57,822 nt of DNA from Fibrobacter sp. (GTDB lineage Bacteria > Fibrobacterota > Chitinivibrionia > Chitinivibrionales > Chitinispirillaceae), in contig JAAYYB010000165.1 of the NCBI GenBank assembly GCA_012515615.1, positions 1 to 57,822 of the forward strand, written 5' to 3'. Of the stretch, positions 28,716 through 38,516 are shown piece by piece. Positions within the stretch are counted from its first letter, which is position 1. Each line of letters starts with the position of its first letter. Under the pieces are notes generated by a model. It did not search any database. It was not told where the DNA came from and saw only the letters and a program-made list of their open reading frames with translations. Made by a program: the position numbers and the translations under genes.

Positions 28716-29348
28716 TCAGGATCTTCTTTGAGCATAAAGGAAATTCAGGAGACGAACCGAACTTTCATCGATTTCCTCTATTATTGTATTTGCTTTAGAC
28801 CCCAGGATTGAATAAGCTATCATGCAGGGGATAGCCACGATGAGCCCCATGGCTGTTGTATTCATGGCGATTGCAATACCCCTGGCAAGGATGACGGCTT
28901 TCTGCGACGGGTCTGCAGCAGACAGTGCACCGAATGCTTCCTGAAGCCCGAAAATTGTACCCAGAAGACCCATCAGTGTGGCAATATTTGCAAAAAGAGA
29001 AAGGTAATGGGTTCTGCGCTGTATACGTGGAAGCTCTCGTAAAGCAATTTCATCGACTGCGTTCTGGATTTCCTGATCCGGTTCCTGCTGCTGGTAATGC
29101 CACAGGGCAGATTCAAGGATAGCGGAAAGAGGTGTTTTTGTCTTTGCACAGATCTGACGTGCATTTTCCAGATCTCCATTGCGTACCATTCGGGTGATCT
29201 GAGTCAGCATTGCTTTGGCATCTATACGGCAATGTACATAGTAGTAAAACAGCCTTTCCAGCGTTACTGCCAGCGCAAACGCAGAAACCGCTGCAATTGG
29301 GTGCATCCAAACCCCGCCTTGCTGATACCATTGGGCAATCGCTTGCAT
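28716..29348 (-). CDS. MotA/TolQ/ExbB proton-channel protein
   Basis: Stator subunit with three membrane helices: 'MHPIAAVSAFALAVTLERLF' near the N-terminus, 'SLFANIATLMGLLGTIFGLQ' and 'AMNTTAMGLIVAIPCMIAYS' near the C-terminus, with the large cytoplasmic loop between the first two. The 'TLMGLLGTIFGL..AF' and 'A.NTTA.GL..AIP' strings are the family signature. 210 residues is normal for TolQ/ExbB. ATG with a strong AAGGAGG ribosome site, and a sigma-70-like promoter about 92 bases upstream of the start codon, make it the first gene of its transcript, followed by two ExbD genes, STAS and the TonB-like gene. Confidence 0.93.
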   Translation of the reverse strand: MQAIAQWYQQGGVWMHPIAAVSAFALAVTLERLFYYYVHCRIDAKAMLTQITRMVRNGDLENARQICAKTKTPLSAILESALWHYQQQEPDQEIQNAVDEIALRELPRIQRRTHYLSLFANIATLMGLLGTIFGLQEAFGALSAADPSQKAVILARGIAIAMNTTAMGLIVAIPCMIAYSILGSKANTIIEEIDESSVRLLNFLYAQRRS

Positions 29349-29439
29349 ATTTCCTCCTTACTTCAGATCACATTCGATTTATAATAATTGTGTTATTACC
29401 CGATTTGATAAATGCTTAGGACATCTGTTTAAAATAAAA

Positions 29440-29469
29440 AGTTTACCATTTACCTGCCCGAAGTGTCAA
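29440..29469 (-). promoter_or_regulatory. Sigma-70-type promoter for the stator-exporter operon
   Basis: On the minus strand TTGACA (29469-29464) and TAAACT (29445-29440) are separated by 18 bases, upstream of the ATG of the MotA/TolQ/ExbB gene. It lies in the 147-base gap after the small exported-protein gene. Best promoter match seen on this strand. Confidence 0.6.
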
Positions 29470-29495
29470 TGATTCAAAGCCCTTTCTTCTCATTT

Positions 29496-29789
29496 CTATT
29501 CAATTATAGGTGAAAATGGGAGCGGATCAGCCAGATCCTCTTTAAAAGACCTCTCAAACTCTATTTCTCTGTAAACAGTTTTTTCTTTTGGAAGAAAAAT
29601 CATGACCTGCGGTTTTTCAATTTTCCCTTTGATCTTTACTCCTACAGTAAAGGTGATTGTTCCGGGCTGCTCAATGCGGTATCCCTGCTCTTCTACACTG
29701 TCAGGCTCAGCCGCTTTTGCCTGAGGTGCTGCCAGACAGCCTGCGGCTGAGATGAGAACAAATAAAAAGAAGGCTGCTTTAAGTTTCAT
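29496..29789 (-). CDS. Small exported protein of unknown function
   Basis: 97 residues with a signal peptide (MKLKAAFFLFVLISAAGC...). Cys18 in 'SAAGC' could be a lipid-modified Cys although the lipobox is not ideal; cleavage at 'AKA' near residue 26 is the alternative. The mature part begins acidic, then has 'YRIEQPGTITFTVGVKIKG' and a strand-rich 'KPQVMIFLPKEKTVYREIEF', ending 'ERSFKEDLADPLPFSPIIE'. I do not recognise the family. The ATG overlaps the stop of the TPR lipoprotein gene (ATGA), so it belongs to the TPR/barrel operon and is probably a small partner of that complex. Confidence 0.75.
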   Translation of the reverse strand: MKLKAAFFLFVLISAAGCLAAPQAKAAEPDSVEEQGYRIEQPGTITFTVGVKIKGKIEKPQVMIFLPKEKTVYREIEFERSFKEDLADPLPFSPIIE

Positions 29790-32779
29790 TGTTTAGCCTC
29801 TTTCTGTTCGGGGCTGAAGTTCTTGATAAAAGGGAACTTGTAAACATCTTCCGTTACCTGCTCTAAACTGAGCGGTTCTTCATAACCAGGAGGTTTGGGA
29901 AGAGATACCTGTGTCCTTATTGACATTAAGAGCAGAGGAAAAATTCCGTTATCATCGGTGCTTCTGCTTTTTGCCTGAATCGCTATGACGTTTTTACCTT
30001 TTCTGATTTTTCCTAAAAGGTCCCAGGATCGTGCTTTAAAGCCCATGCTCGCAGAAGTATCAGACGTCAGTATTTCCCCATTGATAAAAACTGCTGCCGG
30101 TCCCTTTGATGCAAAAAAGAAAAGTGCAGAATCGGGAGTTTCCGTTGTAGTAAATGTTCTCCTGAATGTGACTGTCTTTTCAGGATGGTACGATTCTTTC
30201 TCGGCAGGGTTTCCTGAACCCAGCCACATGGGAAGAGGAGCTTTGCCGGGAAAGCCATTGATTTCAACGCTGTCATTGTAAATGGCTTTCTGTGCCTTCT
30301 CCCAGGCAGTATCCGAAAACTCAAATTTCTCCCAGTTATCTACTGTATCGGATGTGCAGCGCCACTGTGAGCCGGAACTGACTGAAGACTGAATCAGCTG
30401 GTTTTCTCCGGAGCCGTATTCTTCGGGAAAATTCTGATAGAGTCTGACATAGGCATGAGTGACATATTCCCCGGTGGCATACTTCTGTTTTGTAAAATCA
30501 AGTATGGTTTTATAAATCTCAAAAGCCTGTTCCTGGAATTTTAGCCCGATCTCTTCAAACCTTACCTTGTATTCTTCTTTCTCAGTCTCATTTATATTTC
30601 CGGGATAAGGCGGTTTTTTGAAAGCTGTTTCGCATAGAAGGTCCATGCAACGGGCCTTGTTAAAGAGGAGCTGAGCGATTTTGTTCTGAGAATCTCTGAC
30701 ACTGGGGTCATCAATTTTGTAGGCTTCAGCGATCTTGGTTGATTTAAGATAGTTTGTCAGTGCCTGATCCTCATATCCTTCAACCTGCTTGAGAAGCTTG
30801 GTTTGATAGACAAATCTTTCATATGGATCAAAGTTTTCCGGTATCGGGGCATCTCTGGCGATATTGACTACATCAGCGTAAGTTTCTCCAACTACAAAGG
30901 AGATTTTTGTAATGCTGGCGCTGGCCTTCTTGTAATGTTCACTTAACTCCTGATAAGTGCTGCCAAGTTCAAGGCACTTCAGGAAGAGATCGATTGACTT
31001 TTCCTGAAACGGGGCAATCTTCTGAAGCATCTGAAGCTTACGTGCGATAAGGGCAAAGCCCTCCAGCTGACCCGTCTCACCTGTGCTTTTTGCTATTTCA
31101 ACAAGAGAAAGGTAGTTCTCTCCCGCCGCATAGGGAAGATAGGTCAGTTTCTGGCGTGACTGCATGACATATTTATCTTCGATTTTTTCTTTTATACCAA
31201 GCTTTACATTCTGCTCGTGATAATGTACTGCCTTATTTATGAAATAGTTTTCGATTGCCTGGGCTATTCCAAGCTCAAGCGCAATCCGCTCTTCGATAGA
31301 TCCAAAAGAAGGTCGCTCCTGTTTGAAAATGCCCATGGCGAAGTCTTCATACGCCTGTCCGATCTCAAAAACAGAGCGGGTTGTCCATTCTGAGATATTG
31401 AACTTGACCACGCGCGAATAGGCGTCAAGAGCTTTATCTAAAAGGTCAGATTTCTGCCCGAGCTGCTTTTTGTAGAGGCCCTTGGCACTGCTCAGTTGGA
31501 TCTTATTCATCTCGGTATGTCTGATTTCACCGATAGTAAACATTGCCTTTGCGGCGTAAAACTGGTTCATTGAACTGGGGCTTTTTAATCTGGCGAAGGT
31601 GGAAAGTGCATTTTCAAGCTGTAGAATTGCTTCACTCTCTTTATTCTGCATATAATAGGCAATTCCGGTCATACAGAGTGCCTGAACAACCCTGTTCTCA
31701 TCATTGCCGAATTTCTCTGTAAACAACCGGCTTACACGTCCGACACTTTCCCAGTCTTTTATCTTTCCGTAAATTTCTCCTGCCCTGAAAAGGACATCCG
31801 CAGCATCTTCAGACTGAGGAAAAAGCTGTGCCATTTTTTCAAATGTCGCTCCAGCTTCCTTGAGCTTATCAGCATTTTCAAAACAGAATGCGGCATTATA
31901 AAGTGAAACAGATGCGAGTTCTGACTTCGGGTAGCCGGCAGTAACCTTTAAATAGGACTCTGCAGCAAGATCCCACTGAAGCAGTTTCTCATAGCTCTTG
32001 GCGATCCTGAACTGAGCCTTGGGAAGAAGCTGTGAGGAAGTATATTTCTGCAGCAATCTCTGAAACACCAGAATCGCATGTGACCACTCGGCCTGCTTTT
32101 CGTAGCTTAACCCGGCATTGAACAGAGATATGTCTGCTATTTTGGCATCCGGGTACTCCAAAGTGATCCTTTCATACTGCTCCGCTGCATCCTTGAAGCG
32201 ACTCTCCGCCTCATACTTTTCAGCCATCCGGAATATCGATTCGGCAATTCTGGTAAAAGCTTCCTGCTTGTCAGCTCCATCAACTGCTACATTACTGAGC
32301 TTTTTGTACCACTCCTGAGCCTTATCAAAGTCTTTCTCTTCGTAGAAAGCCTGAGCAACCATTTTAGTTGCTTCAAGTTCATTTGAAGTACCTGGATATT
32401 TATCGATTATCTCCATGTAAACATTACGGCTCTGCTCAAAAAGGCGGTTGTTGTAAAGCATGGAGGCCTTGATTGTGTATACCTCGGCTGTTTTGGGCGT
32501 ATTAGGGTTAACACTTATATAATTATCGCATGCTCTGATCATGAGCTCCGATGCCGGTGACAGCCCTCCGGGAATCGACTGAACTTTCTCAGTACTGAAT
32601 TTATTTTTAAGGTTTGAACTGTCAATCAAAGTCTGGGACACAGAGTCTGCAGACTTTCTGTATTCGGGCGTGTTGTTTTTGATCAATTTGCCGCCGCTGT
32701 TTGCACAGCCGGCAAACAAAAGAGCTGAAAACAAACTCAACGTACCCATGAACAGGAAAAAGTTTACTCGATGAAACAT
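29786..32779 (-). CDS. TPR-repeat lipoprotein with C-terminal sugar-binding-like domain (GltE/NfsE-like by architecture)
   Basis: Signal peptide with lipobox LLFAGC, Cys25 lipidated. From about residue 70 to 400 there are repeated TPR/tol-pal-type helices ('YPGTSNELEATKMVAQAFYE', 'YPDAKIADISLFNAGLSYEK', 'YPKSELASVSLYNAAFCFE'). A helical middle follows. About residues 800-960 change to beta structure: 'WEKFEFSDTAWEKA', 'VTFRRTFTTTETPDSALFFF', 'AAVFINGEIL', 'RKGKNVIAIQAKS'. This pattern is that of galactose-binding-like jelly rolls in glycosidases. So one end is anchored in a membrane, the middle binds proteins, and the end may hold a polysaccharide. It is 29 bases downstream of the larger TPR gene and overlaps the small exported-protein gene. 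Confidence 0.82.
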   Translation of the reverse strand: MFHRVNFFLFMGTLSLFSALLFAGCANSGGKLIKNNTPEYRKSADSVSQTLIDSSNLKNKFSTEKVQSIPGGLSPASELMIRACDNYISVNPNTPKTAEVYTIKASMLYNNRLFEQSRNVYMEIIDKYPGTSNELEATKMVAQAFYEEKDFDKAQEWYKKLSNVAVDGADKQEAFTRIAESIFRMAEKYEAESRFKDAAEQYERITLEYPDAKIADISLFNAGLSYEKQAEWSHAILVFQRLLQKYTSSQLLPKAQFRIAKSYEKLLQWDLAAESYLKVTAGYPKSELASVSLYNAAFCFENADKLKEAGATFEKMAQLFPQSEDAADVLFRAGEIYGKIKDWESVGRVSRLFTEKFGNDENRVVQALCMTGIAYYMQNKESEAILQLENALSTFARLKSPSSMNQFYAAKAMFTIGEIRHTEMNKIQLSSAKGLYKKQLGQKSDLLDKALDAYSRVVKFNISEWTTRSVFEIGQAYEDFAMGIFKQERPSFGSIEERIALELGIAQAIENYFINKAVHYHEQNVKLGIKEKIEDKYVMQSRQKLTYLPYAAGENYLSLVEIAKSTGETGQLEGFALIARKLQMLQKIAPFQEKSIDLFLKCLELGSTYQELSEHYKKASASITKISFVVGETYADVVNIARDAPIPENFDPYERFVYQTKLLKQVEGYEDQALTNYLKSTKIAEAYKIDDPSVRDSQNKIAQLLFNKARCMDLLCETAFKKPPYPGNINETEKEEYKVRFEEIGLKFQEQAFEIYKTILDFTKQKYATGEYVTHAYVRLYQNFPEEYGSGENQLIQSSVSSGSQWRCTSDTVDNWEKFEFSDTAWEKAQKAIYNDSVEINGFPGKAPLPMWLGSGNPAEKESYHPEKTVTFRRTFTTTETPDSALFFFASKGPAAVFINGEILTSDTSASMGFKARSWDLLGKIRKGKNVIAIQAKSRSTDDNGIFPLLLMSIRTQVSLPKPPGYEEPLSLEQVTEDVYKFPFIKNFSPEQKEAKQ

Positions 32780-32808
32780 TTATTAACAGTAATTCCTTTC
32801 AACAATTC

Positions 32809-35800
32809 CTATTGTTTTGTGCTGTTTTCCTGTTTAAGCAGGTTCTGGGATGCCACGATTGCATTCCATGCGGCAGTTTCCCTGTATTTGCTGTCGGGAT
32901 ATCGCTTTGATACAGCCATATATTCTTCTGCTGCCTGGAGGTAATTACCAAGTGAAAACTCGATTTCCGCCAGGTTATAATGACACTCGTTGGCCATGGC
33001 CGATGCCGGATATACAGTTATGAATTCCCTGTAGGAATCCAGCGAGGATAGATACAGCGTTGTATCGTTTTTCTGAAGTGCTAACTGATGATATCCGATT
33101 GCTCCGTCATAAAGCAGCCTGCAGGCTACACTGTCAGCCTGCTCCCAAACATCTTTCTTTTGAGATTTGGCCCATGAGCTGTTGCGGTTGTACTTTTTAT
33201 AAAAATCGATTTTTGTCTGATTTGTTTCCTCAATTGTTGACTCACGCTGCAATAATGCAAGCATCTCCGCTTCGGCCAAAGGATTTTTTGAATAATTGGG
33301 AAATGATTTCAAAAGCGTTTTGTAGGTCTTCAATGCCATATCAGTACGGCCCTGGTCCCTGTACACAGATCCAAGCCGGTGAAGAATCTGGCAGCCCTTA
33401 TCATAATCCCCGAGTTTTTTAATAAACTTAAGAGCCCGCAGCAGACCACCTTCACCCACCTGGTCGGTTTCACTGAAGCTGATTGCAATGTAGTCCATCG
33501 ATTCCTTTTCAAGCAGAGGCTTCTTATTGAAATTGGATTCTCCCAGGCTCACCAGAGCAAGAAATGAGCTTATTGCCTTTTCCGGGTTTGACAGACGGTA
33601 CTGTGTCCAGGCCAGTTTGTAAAGTGCTTCATCAAACCATTCACTTTCCGGATATCTCATCGCTGCCTGATAGCATTTAATTGCTTTGTCCAGTTCTCCG
33701 CGGTCAAAATTGTATTCTCCACAGTACATCCAGGCTTGAGGGGCATGATTGCTGTTTGGGTAAAGTGTGGCAAGCTGTTCCATATAATATAGAGCACTGT
33801 CAAGCTTGGCGATATCATTATAACACCATGCCAGGCTGTAGTAGGCCGGCGGGATGAATTTGGATTTCTGATATCCATTTATGACAGCCTTGAATTGTTC
33901 AATGCTTTTCTGGTGGTTGAGGCGGGGAGGAGCTGGGATAGCGGGAGGCTCAAGAAGTTTACCTTCCCGGTACTGGGATAAACTCAGTTCGTAAGAGGTC
34001 ATCTCTTTTTCATAGACCTCAAATTCGGATGAGAATTTTTTGTTCTCCTGAGCATAATAGAGCTCACCGAGCTGGTATCTGAAATAAGATTTATCTGTAC
34101 TGTCTAAAACTGTATTTGCAAGAGCCGGGAGCTCCTCTGCCAGCTTCTGGAAATGTCGTCTTGAAATGCTGTCTTCTTTAACCAAAAGAGAATCTATGCG
34201 TGCTGAGCAGATCTGTTTTTCCTTTTTAAAGGAAAGAATTTGAGCCGAGTCCGTCGACTCTGAAATAAGTTCGTCAAGCAGGACATCTTTTTTCTTGACA
34301 AGTGATTTTTCCCAGTCTATATAATCCTTCTCCCAGCGAAACTTATCAATCGATGCCACAGATGAGAATACCAGTGAGTTGTCAACAATATCTTTAATTC
34401 GTCTGCGATCGTGTCTTGCATTTGACAGCATTTTCACGTCTTTATTCTGTTGTTCGCCTCTGGCCTCGATTATTACAGAATCAAGGTAATGAAGGAGCCT
34501 CTCGCGTTTCTGTGAGAAACTTGTCTCCTGGAAAGATCCGGTCTTGTAGTGCCTGATCAGAAGGTCGCAAATTTTGTTTACCCTGTCGTAAGTCCGGGAT
34601 ATCGATTTGTAATCCGGCACCTGCTCCTGGTGGATCCTGCCCAAAAGAGATGTGAGCTCACGGCGGGCATAGGCGTATTTACTTGCATTGGCACTGTTCT
34701 TCTCTAAAGTTTCTTTTTTGGAAATAGTTTCCAGCATCTGCATCAGACGCTGTTCCTCATTTTTGAGGTATACGGTCTTTTTCCAGTCGTAACCTGCTTT
34801 GTAGAGGTTTCTTCTGGCAAGAATAAGAATACCTTCTGCACCAAGCGGCGATTCAGTAGACTGGCTTACAAGTTTACTGAGAGCCGTTTCTGCTTTATCA
34901 TCCTGACCAAGACGAATATAGCACCAGAGTATTCCAAACATCGCGCGGTCAAAGCTATTCTGTTCATTGAGAATATCATAGAACAGGGAAAGAGCTTTTT
35001 TGTAATTGCCAACCTCATAATAGAGCTGGGCAACTGCAAGATGTATTTCGCGGTAAGCAAGTTCGTCCTCAGGAGAGTTCTGGCTGTATTTTAAAGTACT
35101 CTCCATTATGGATAGTGCGGTTGCTTTGTCATCGATCTGGAGATATGAGCGTGCAAGTGCATGCATCACATGAAGCGAATAAGAGGCATTTTTATCGACC
35201 TGAGACGCCAGATTCAGGAAATTTTCCTCTTTCCGTAGTGCAAGCCCGCTTTCAAGCACCATCCATATCAGAAGATTCTTTTTTCTGCCCGCGAAAGATG
35301 TAAACTTCAGAGTCTGGCCTTCAGCCCAGAGTTTTTCATAGTCTTTGAGAGCATAGAGGCTCTGAAATTTGTAAAGAATTCCGGAGAGGGAATCTTTTTC
35401 AGGAAACCTGGTGATTGTGGAAAGCACTTTATCGTATTCGCCTTCCTGAAACTGAACCTTGGCAAGTAAGTTATAAAGCTCATCAACTTCAATACCTGAT
35501 TGGAAACGTCCCAGGAGGAGGAAAAGTTTCTTTTTTGCAAGTTTTCTCTTATCTTCCTGGATATATTTGTAAATTCTATCCTTCTCAATCTGATACATAT
35601 TTGCCAGATCAGCTTTGCTTCCTTTTGATGCCAGGTAATCTTTGATGTGGTTTAGCTTATCATAGTACTGCTCAGACTGAAATCCCAGATTGGCCCTGAG
35701 TATTTTAAAGAATTCTTCTTCCATAGGACCATTACTGCTTGCCTTTTTGTATTTCAACCCGAGTTCTTTCATCACAAAATCAAGGAGTGAATCGTTTGCA

Positions 35801-36291
35801 TTCCATAAACTGTCAATCTGGTGTTTTATAGAGAGCATCTGGCTGATTCGCTTCATGTCTCCTTTTTCCAGAACCTCAAACATGCTTTCTACAGGCTCCC
35901 CGACAACCATCTCGCGAAGTATTGCCATAGCATCATTGAGCGGCGGTTTTAAAGCATCGATCTGTTCAAGAAGCGAAGCGTGAGTCTTCTCCAGAACCAG
36001 AGATCTGCTGTTAAGCTGTTCCATGCTTCCCGTCTCAAATCCTGTTAGCATTGAAGGGAAAAGCCCGATATCACGTATCTCAGCCAGAACATCAGATACA
36101 GCGGAGAGCTCCCGGGAGAGCATCTCGATTTTATACCATTCAGATCCAAACCGCAGTATCAGATTTTCCCTGATCTGCCAAACGTCTGTTTCTTCTTTGG
36201 ATTTACCAAATAGACAGTCCGGGCACAAAGCAAGAGCTACTCCTGCTATAAGCGTGCCTCTTTTAAGAAGATTAAAGACTGTCTTTTTCAT
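32809..36291 (-). CDS. Large periplasmic TPR-repeat protein (GltD/NfsD-like by architecture)
   Basis: 1160 residues with an N-terminal signal peptide (MKKTVFNLLKRGTLIAGVALA..., cleavage near residue 29). Almost entirely helical. TPR-type units are clearest around residues 260-470 ('KYSQNSPEDELAYREIHLAV', 'AQLYYEVGNYKKALSLFYDI', 'LWCYIRLGQDDKAETALSKL') and 815-1140 ('YQKSKFIPPAYYSLAWCYND', 'YMEQLATLYPNSNHAPQAWM', 'GELDKAIKCYQAAMRYPESE', 'AEIEFSLGNYLQAAEEYM'), with a charged coiled-coil region between. Such giant TPR proteins act as periplasmic scaffolds; size and position recall GltD/AgmU and NfsD of Myxococcus, but I have made no alignment. Five bases separate it from the second barrel gene upstream. 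Confidence 0.8.
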   Translation of the reverse strand: MKKTVFNLLKRGTLIAGVALALCPDCLFGKSKEETDVWQIRENLILRFGSEWYKIEMLSRELSAVSDVLAEIRDIGLFPSMLTGFETGSMEQLNSRSLVLEKTHASLLEQIDALKPPLNDAMAILREMVVGEPVESMFEVLEKGDMKRISQMLSIKHQIDSLWNANDSLLDFVMKELGLKYKKASSNGPMEEEFFKILRANLGFQSEQYYDKLNHIKDYLASKGSKADLANMYQIEKDRIYKYIQEDKRKLAKKKLFLLLGRFQSGIEVDELYNLLAKVQFQEGEYDKVLSTITRFPEKDSLSGILYKFQSLYALKDYEKLWAEGQTLKFTSFAGRKKNLLIWMVLESGLALRKEENFLNLASQVDKNASYSLHVMHALARSYLQIDDKATALSIMESTLKYSQNSPEDELAYREIHLAVAQLYYEVGNYKKALSLFYDILNEQNSFDRAMFGILWCYIRLGQDDKAETALSKLVSQSTESPLGAEGILILARRNLYKAGYDWKKTVYLKNEEQRLMQMLETISKKETLEKNSANASKYAYARRELTSLLGRIHQEQVPDYKSISRTYDRVNKICDLLIRHYKTGSFQETSFSQKRERLLHYLDSVIIEARGEQQNKDVKMLSNARHDRRRIKDIVDNSLVFSSVASIDKFRWEKDYIDWEKSLVKKKDVLLDELISESTDSAQILSFKKEKQICSARIDSLLVKEDSISRRHFQKLAEELPALANTVLDSTDKSYFRYQLGELYYAQENKKFSSEFEVYEKEMTSYELSLSQYREGKLLEPPAIPAPPRLNHQKSIEQFKAVINGYQKSKFIPPAYYSLAWCYNDIAKLDSALYYMEQLATLYPNSNHAPQAWMYCGEYNFDRGELDKAIKCYQAAMRYPESEWFDEALYKLAWTQYRLSNPEKAISSFLALVSLGESNFNKKPLLEKESMDYIAISFSETDQVGEGGLLRALKFIKKLGDYDKGCQILHRLGSVYRDQGRTDMALKTYKTLLKSFPNYSKNPLAEAEMLALLQRESTIEETNQTKIDFYKKYNRNSSWAKSQKKDVWEQADSVACRLLYDGAIGYHQLALQKNDTTLYLSSLDSYREFITVYPASAMANECHYNLAEIEFSLGNYLQAAEEYMAVSKRYPDSKYRETAAWNAIVASQNLLKQENSTKQ

Positions 36292-36296
36292 TTTTA

Positions 36297-37433
36297 TTAA
36301 AATTCCAAAGGTTCTTTTTTCTGAGATTTCCCCTCAGTACCTGGTTCCTGAAGGCGGTTGTCGATATCCATCCTATTATCCTTTTTCCGGTTTTTCAGGA
36401 TAAGGTATGTTCTCATCATCTCAGCACTGGTTTTTTTGTAGCGTAGAGGAAAAGAGATTGAACCTGCCATTTTCCATTTTGTGAACCACGGGTCGAAAGG
36501 ATCGGTTACATTGTATTTCTCTCTTTCAATCTGATATTCCTCATTACCATAACCCATGCTTGAATACTTGTTTCTGCTTAGAAGAACAGGTACAGATAAA
36601 GAAATAACAAGCCCGTTATCGTAACGGATATTACCTCCCAGGGTGAGGTACATGGGATTTTCCGGAAAGAAAACAGCAAATCTCTTTGCTCCGTTTTCCT
36701 GGGTCAGAATAAGCGGCTTGAACAGGTTGTTGAAGGCTTCAAGAGTATAGATCGCAAAGAAATCGAAACCGTATCTGCTGTAAACAGCACCAGCATCAAG
36801 AAGATACTGAAAACAGTCCGCCCGATCGGATCTGAAAGGCATGCGTAAACCTGCATTTGCTATTGCCCGCAAAGGAACTTTGCTGATTCTGGGAAGCAGA
36901 TCCAGCTCGTAAAGGAATTTGACATCTGCGGTCAATCCCTTTACAACGAATCCTTCCGGCATAAAACCATAATATCCCCCAAGAGTCGGATTTGTCTCAA
37001 AAAACTGGTAATTAAATTTAAAGTCAAGCCCGAAGCCGTTCAGACGAAGATCCTCGTTATTGGGGGTTGTCAATTTGACTCCCGCTGCGATGTTCCCGAA
37101 TTTAAAACGGTAGGAGAGGACTCTTGATTCCACATACGCTGTTCCGAAATCACCGAAACCAACCTGTGCTTTAATTTCCGGAAATCCGTAGAGATTCGAG
37201 AACCATTTCTGGGAACTCAGCACTGAAGGATCCTTTTTGTCAGGAACATCGTCCCACACAAACCCTACTGCTGTCAGTGTAACCCAGATATTGCCGGGTC
37301 CGCTGGTATTTGAATTCTGAAGTTTGTAGAAAGACTCGCCCCTGTTGCGCTTCTGGTTGCTCTGAGAAAAAGCTGCCGGCACCATAAAAATAAGGGCAAG
37401 GACCGATGCACTGATTATGAGATTAATTTTCAT
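36297..37433 (-). CDS. Predicted outer-membrane barrel-like protein B, paralogue of the upstream gene
   Basis: 378 residues, signal peptide MKINLIISASVLALIFMVPA ending at 'FSQ'. The mature N-terminus 'RNRGESFYKLQNSNTSGPGN' mirrors the neighbour's 'RGRNEGTFNISPSNVAGNGN', and the C-terminal 'PLRYKKTSAEMMRTYLI' mirrors its 'PLIYRETNSEAIRTMIF', so the two genes are an old tandem duplication. Alternating hydrophobic strands ('TAYVESRVLSYRFKFGNIAA', 'YLTLGGNIRYDNGLVISLSV') suggest a beta-barrel. It ends in a charged tail of about 40 residues rather than in the terminal strand, which is unusual for a barrel. The pair recalls GltA/GltB and NfsA/NfsB. Function is inferred only. Confidence 0.75.
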   Translation of the reverse strand: MKINLIISASVLALIFMVPAAFSQSNQKRNRGESFYKLQNSNTSGPGNIWVTLTAVGFVWDDVPDKKDPSVLSSQKWFSNLYGFPEIKAQVGFGDFGTAYVESRVLSYRFKFGNIAAGVKLTTPNNEDLRLNGFGLDFKFNYQFFETNPTLGGYYGFMPEGFVVKGLTADVKFLYELDLLPRISKVPLRAIANAGLRMPFRSDRADCFQYLLDAGAVYSRYGFDFFAIYTLEAFNNLFKPLILTQENGAKRFAVFFPENPMYLTLGGNIRYDNGLVISLSVPVLLSRNKYSSMGYGNEEYQIEREKYNVTDPFDPWFTKWKMAGSISFPLRYKKTSAEMMRTYLILKNRKKDNRMDIDNRLQEPGTEGKSQKKEPLEF

Positions 37434-38512
37434 TCCAGATCCTCCAGCAGACTCTCTATTTCCTGCATCTTCTCATGAATCTCTTCCCGTTTCTGCAGCT
37501 GCTCTCTTTGCTGGGCTGCATCAGGCAGATCAGTCTTAAATTCGTCAAAAGTGAGCTCGAAATCAGGACGAATCGATTTCTGCTGCTCGATATTTTTGGT
37601 CACAAAGTCTTTTTTCTTTTCTCTTTCTTTCTCGACAAAGATCATCGTACGGATCGCTTCCGAATTTGTCTCTCTGTAAATGAGTGGAACTTCCACTGCA
37701 CATGAGAGCCGCATGTAATTTGCCGGAAGAGGCCTGTCATGTTTTACTCTCTGGAATATCAGGGTTCTAAGTGAACCCAGCAGGCTTATTCTCTGAAAAA
37801 GCCTGTATCTGATACCCGGTTCAATCCAGAAAGTCTGCTGTTTGAAACCTTTGTCCCCTGAAGGCAGCATAAGGTTTGGCTTCTCTTTGTACAACCCCAG
37901 CCCGGCATCAAGAATTATACTGTTCTGATACAACTTCCATTCGAATCCGGTTTTAAATGAAAGCTGATTGTACAGGTAAAGCATATCCGGATTATCAGAC
38001 ATGCTGAATGAGAAATAATTTTTCAATGGAAAATGACTGGACAGCGCAATCCAGTCCAGATCAATAACAGCAGAGGGCCTGAAGAAGGGGTTGTAATCAG
38101 GTCGTGTTTCTGTCGCTGAACCGATAAGAGTATCCTTGGTGGTTGATAAATAAAGGTCGCCGTTGATGCACATTCCAAAAAATCTCAGGTTGTTATTCTC
38201 TGGTGTAGTGATCTGAAGCCGGCACTCCACTGCTCCCAGACCCTGAAAGTTTGTAAAGGAGGCTCTTCCGCTGAGCTGCATGATGTCTGAAATCCCTATT
38301 GCCACATTAAAACCCGGATCAGCTCTAAGACCGGTCTCTCCATATCCACCCGATAGCGATATGCCCGTAGTGATATTGCCGTTGCCGGCAACATTTGACG
38401 GGCTGATATTGAATGTGCCCTCATTTCTGCCTCTTTTTACAGTCTGACTGTAAGACATCAGGCTGCACATAAGAAGTAGAAGCACCGGGTAAATTGAGAG
38501 TCTTAACTTCAT
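37430..38512 (-). CDS. Predicted outer-membrane barrel-like protein A
   Basis: 360 residues with signal peptide MKLRLSIYPVLLLLMCSLMS, cleavage near 'YSQ'. Strand-like segments such as 'IGISDIMQLSGRASFTNFQG', 'AVECRLQITTPENNNLRFFG' and 'FWIEPGIRYRLFQRISLLGS' point to a barrel. From about residue 300 it becomes a charged coiled coil ('QQREQLQKREEIHEKMQEI'), which is not usual for an outer-membrane protein and could reach a periplasmic partner. Paralogue of the following gene, with which it overlaps by four bases. It starts four bases after the regulator gene, so the regulator and the machine share a transcript. Confidence 0.75.
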   Translation of the reverse strand: MKLRLSIYPVLLLLMCSLMSYSQTVKRGRNEGTFNISPSNVAGNGNITTGISLSGGYGETGLRADPGFNVAIGISDIMQLSGRASFTNFQGLGAVECRLQITTPENNNLRFFGMCINGDLYLSTTKDTLIGSATETRPDYNPFFRPSAVIDLDWIALSSHFPLKNYFSFSMSDNPDMLYLYNQLSFKTGFEWKLYQNSIILDAGLGLYKEKPNLMLPSGDKGFKQQTFWIEPGIRYRLFQRISLLGSLRTLIFQRVKHDRPLPANYMRLSCAVEVPLIYRETNSEAIRTMIFVEKEREKKKDFVTKNIEQQKSIRPDFELTFDEFKTDLPDAAQQREQLQKREEIHEKMQEIESLLEDLE

Positions 38513-38516
38513 CAGA

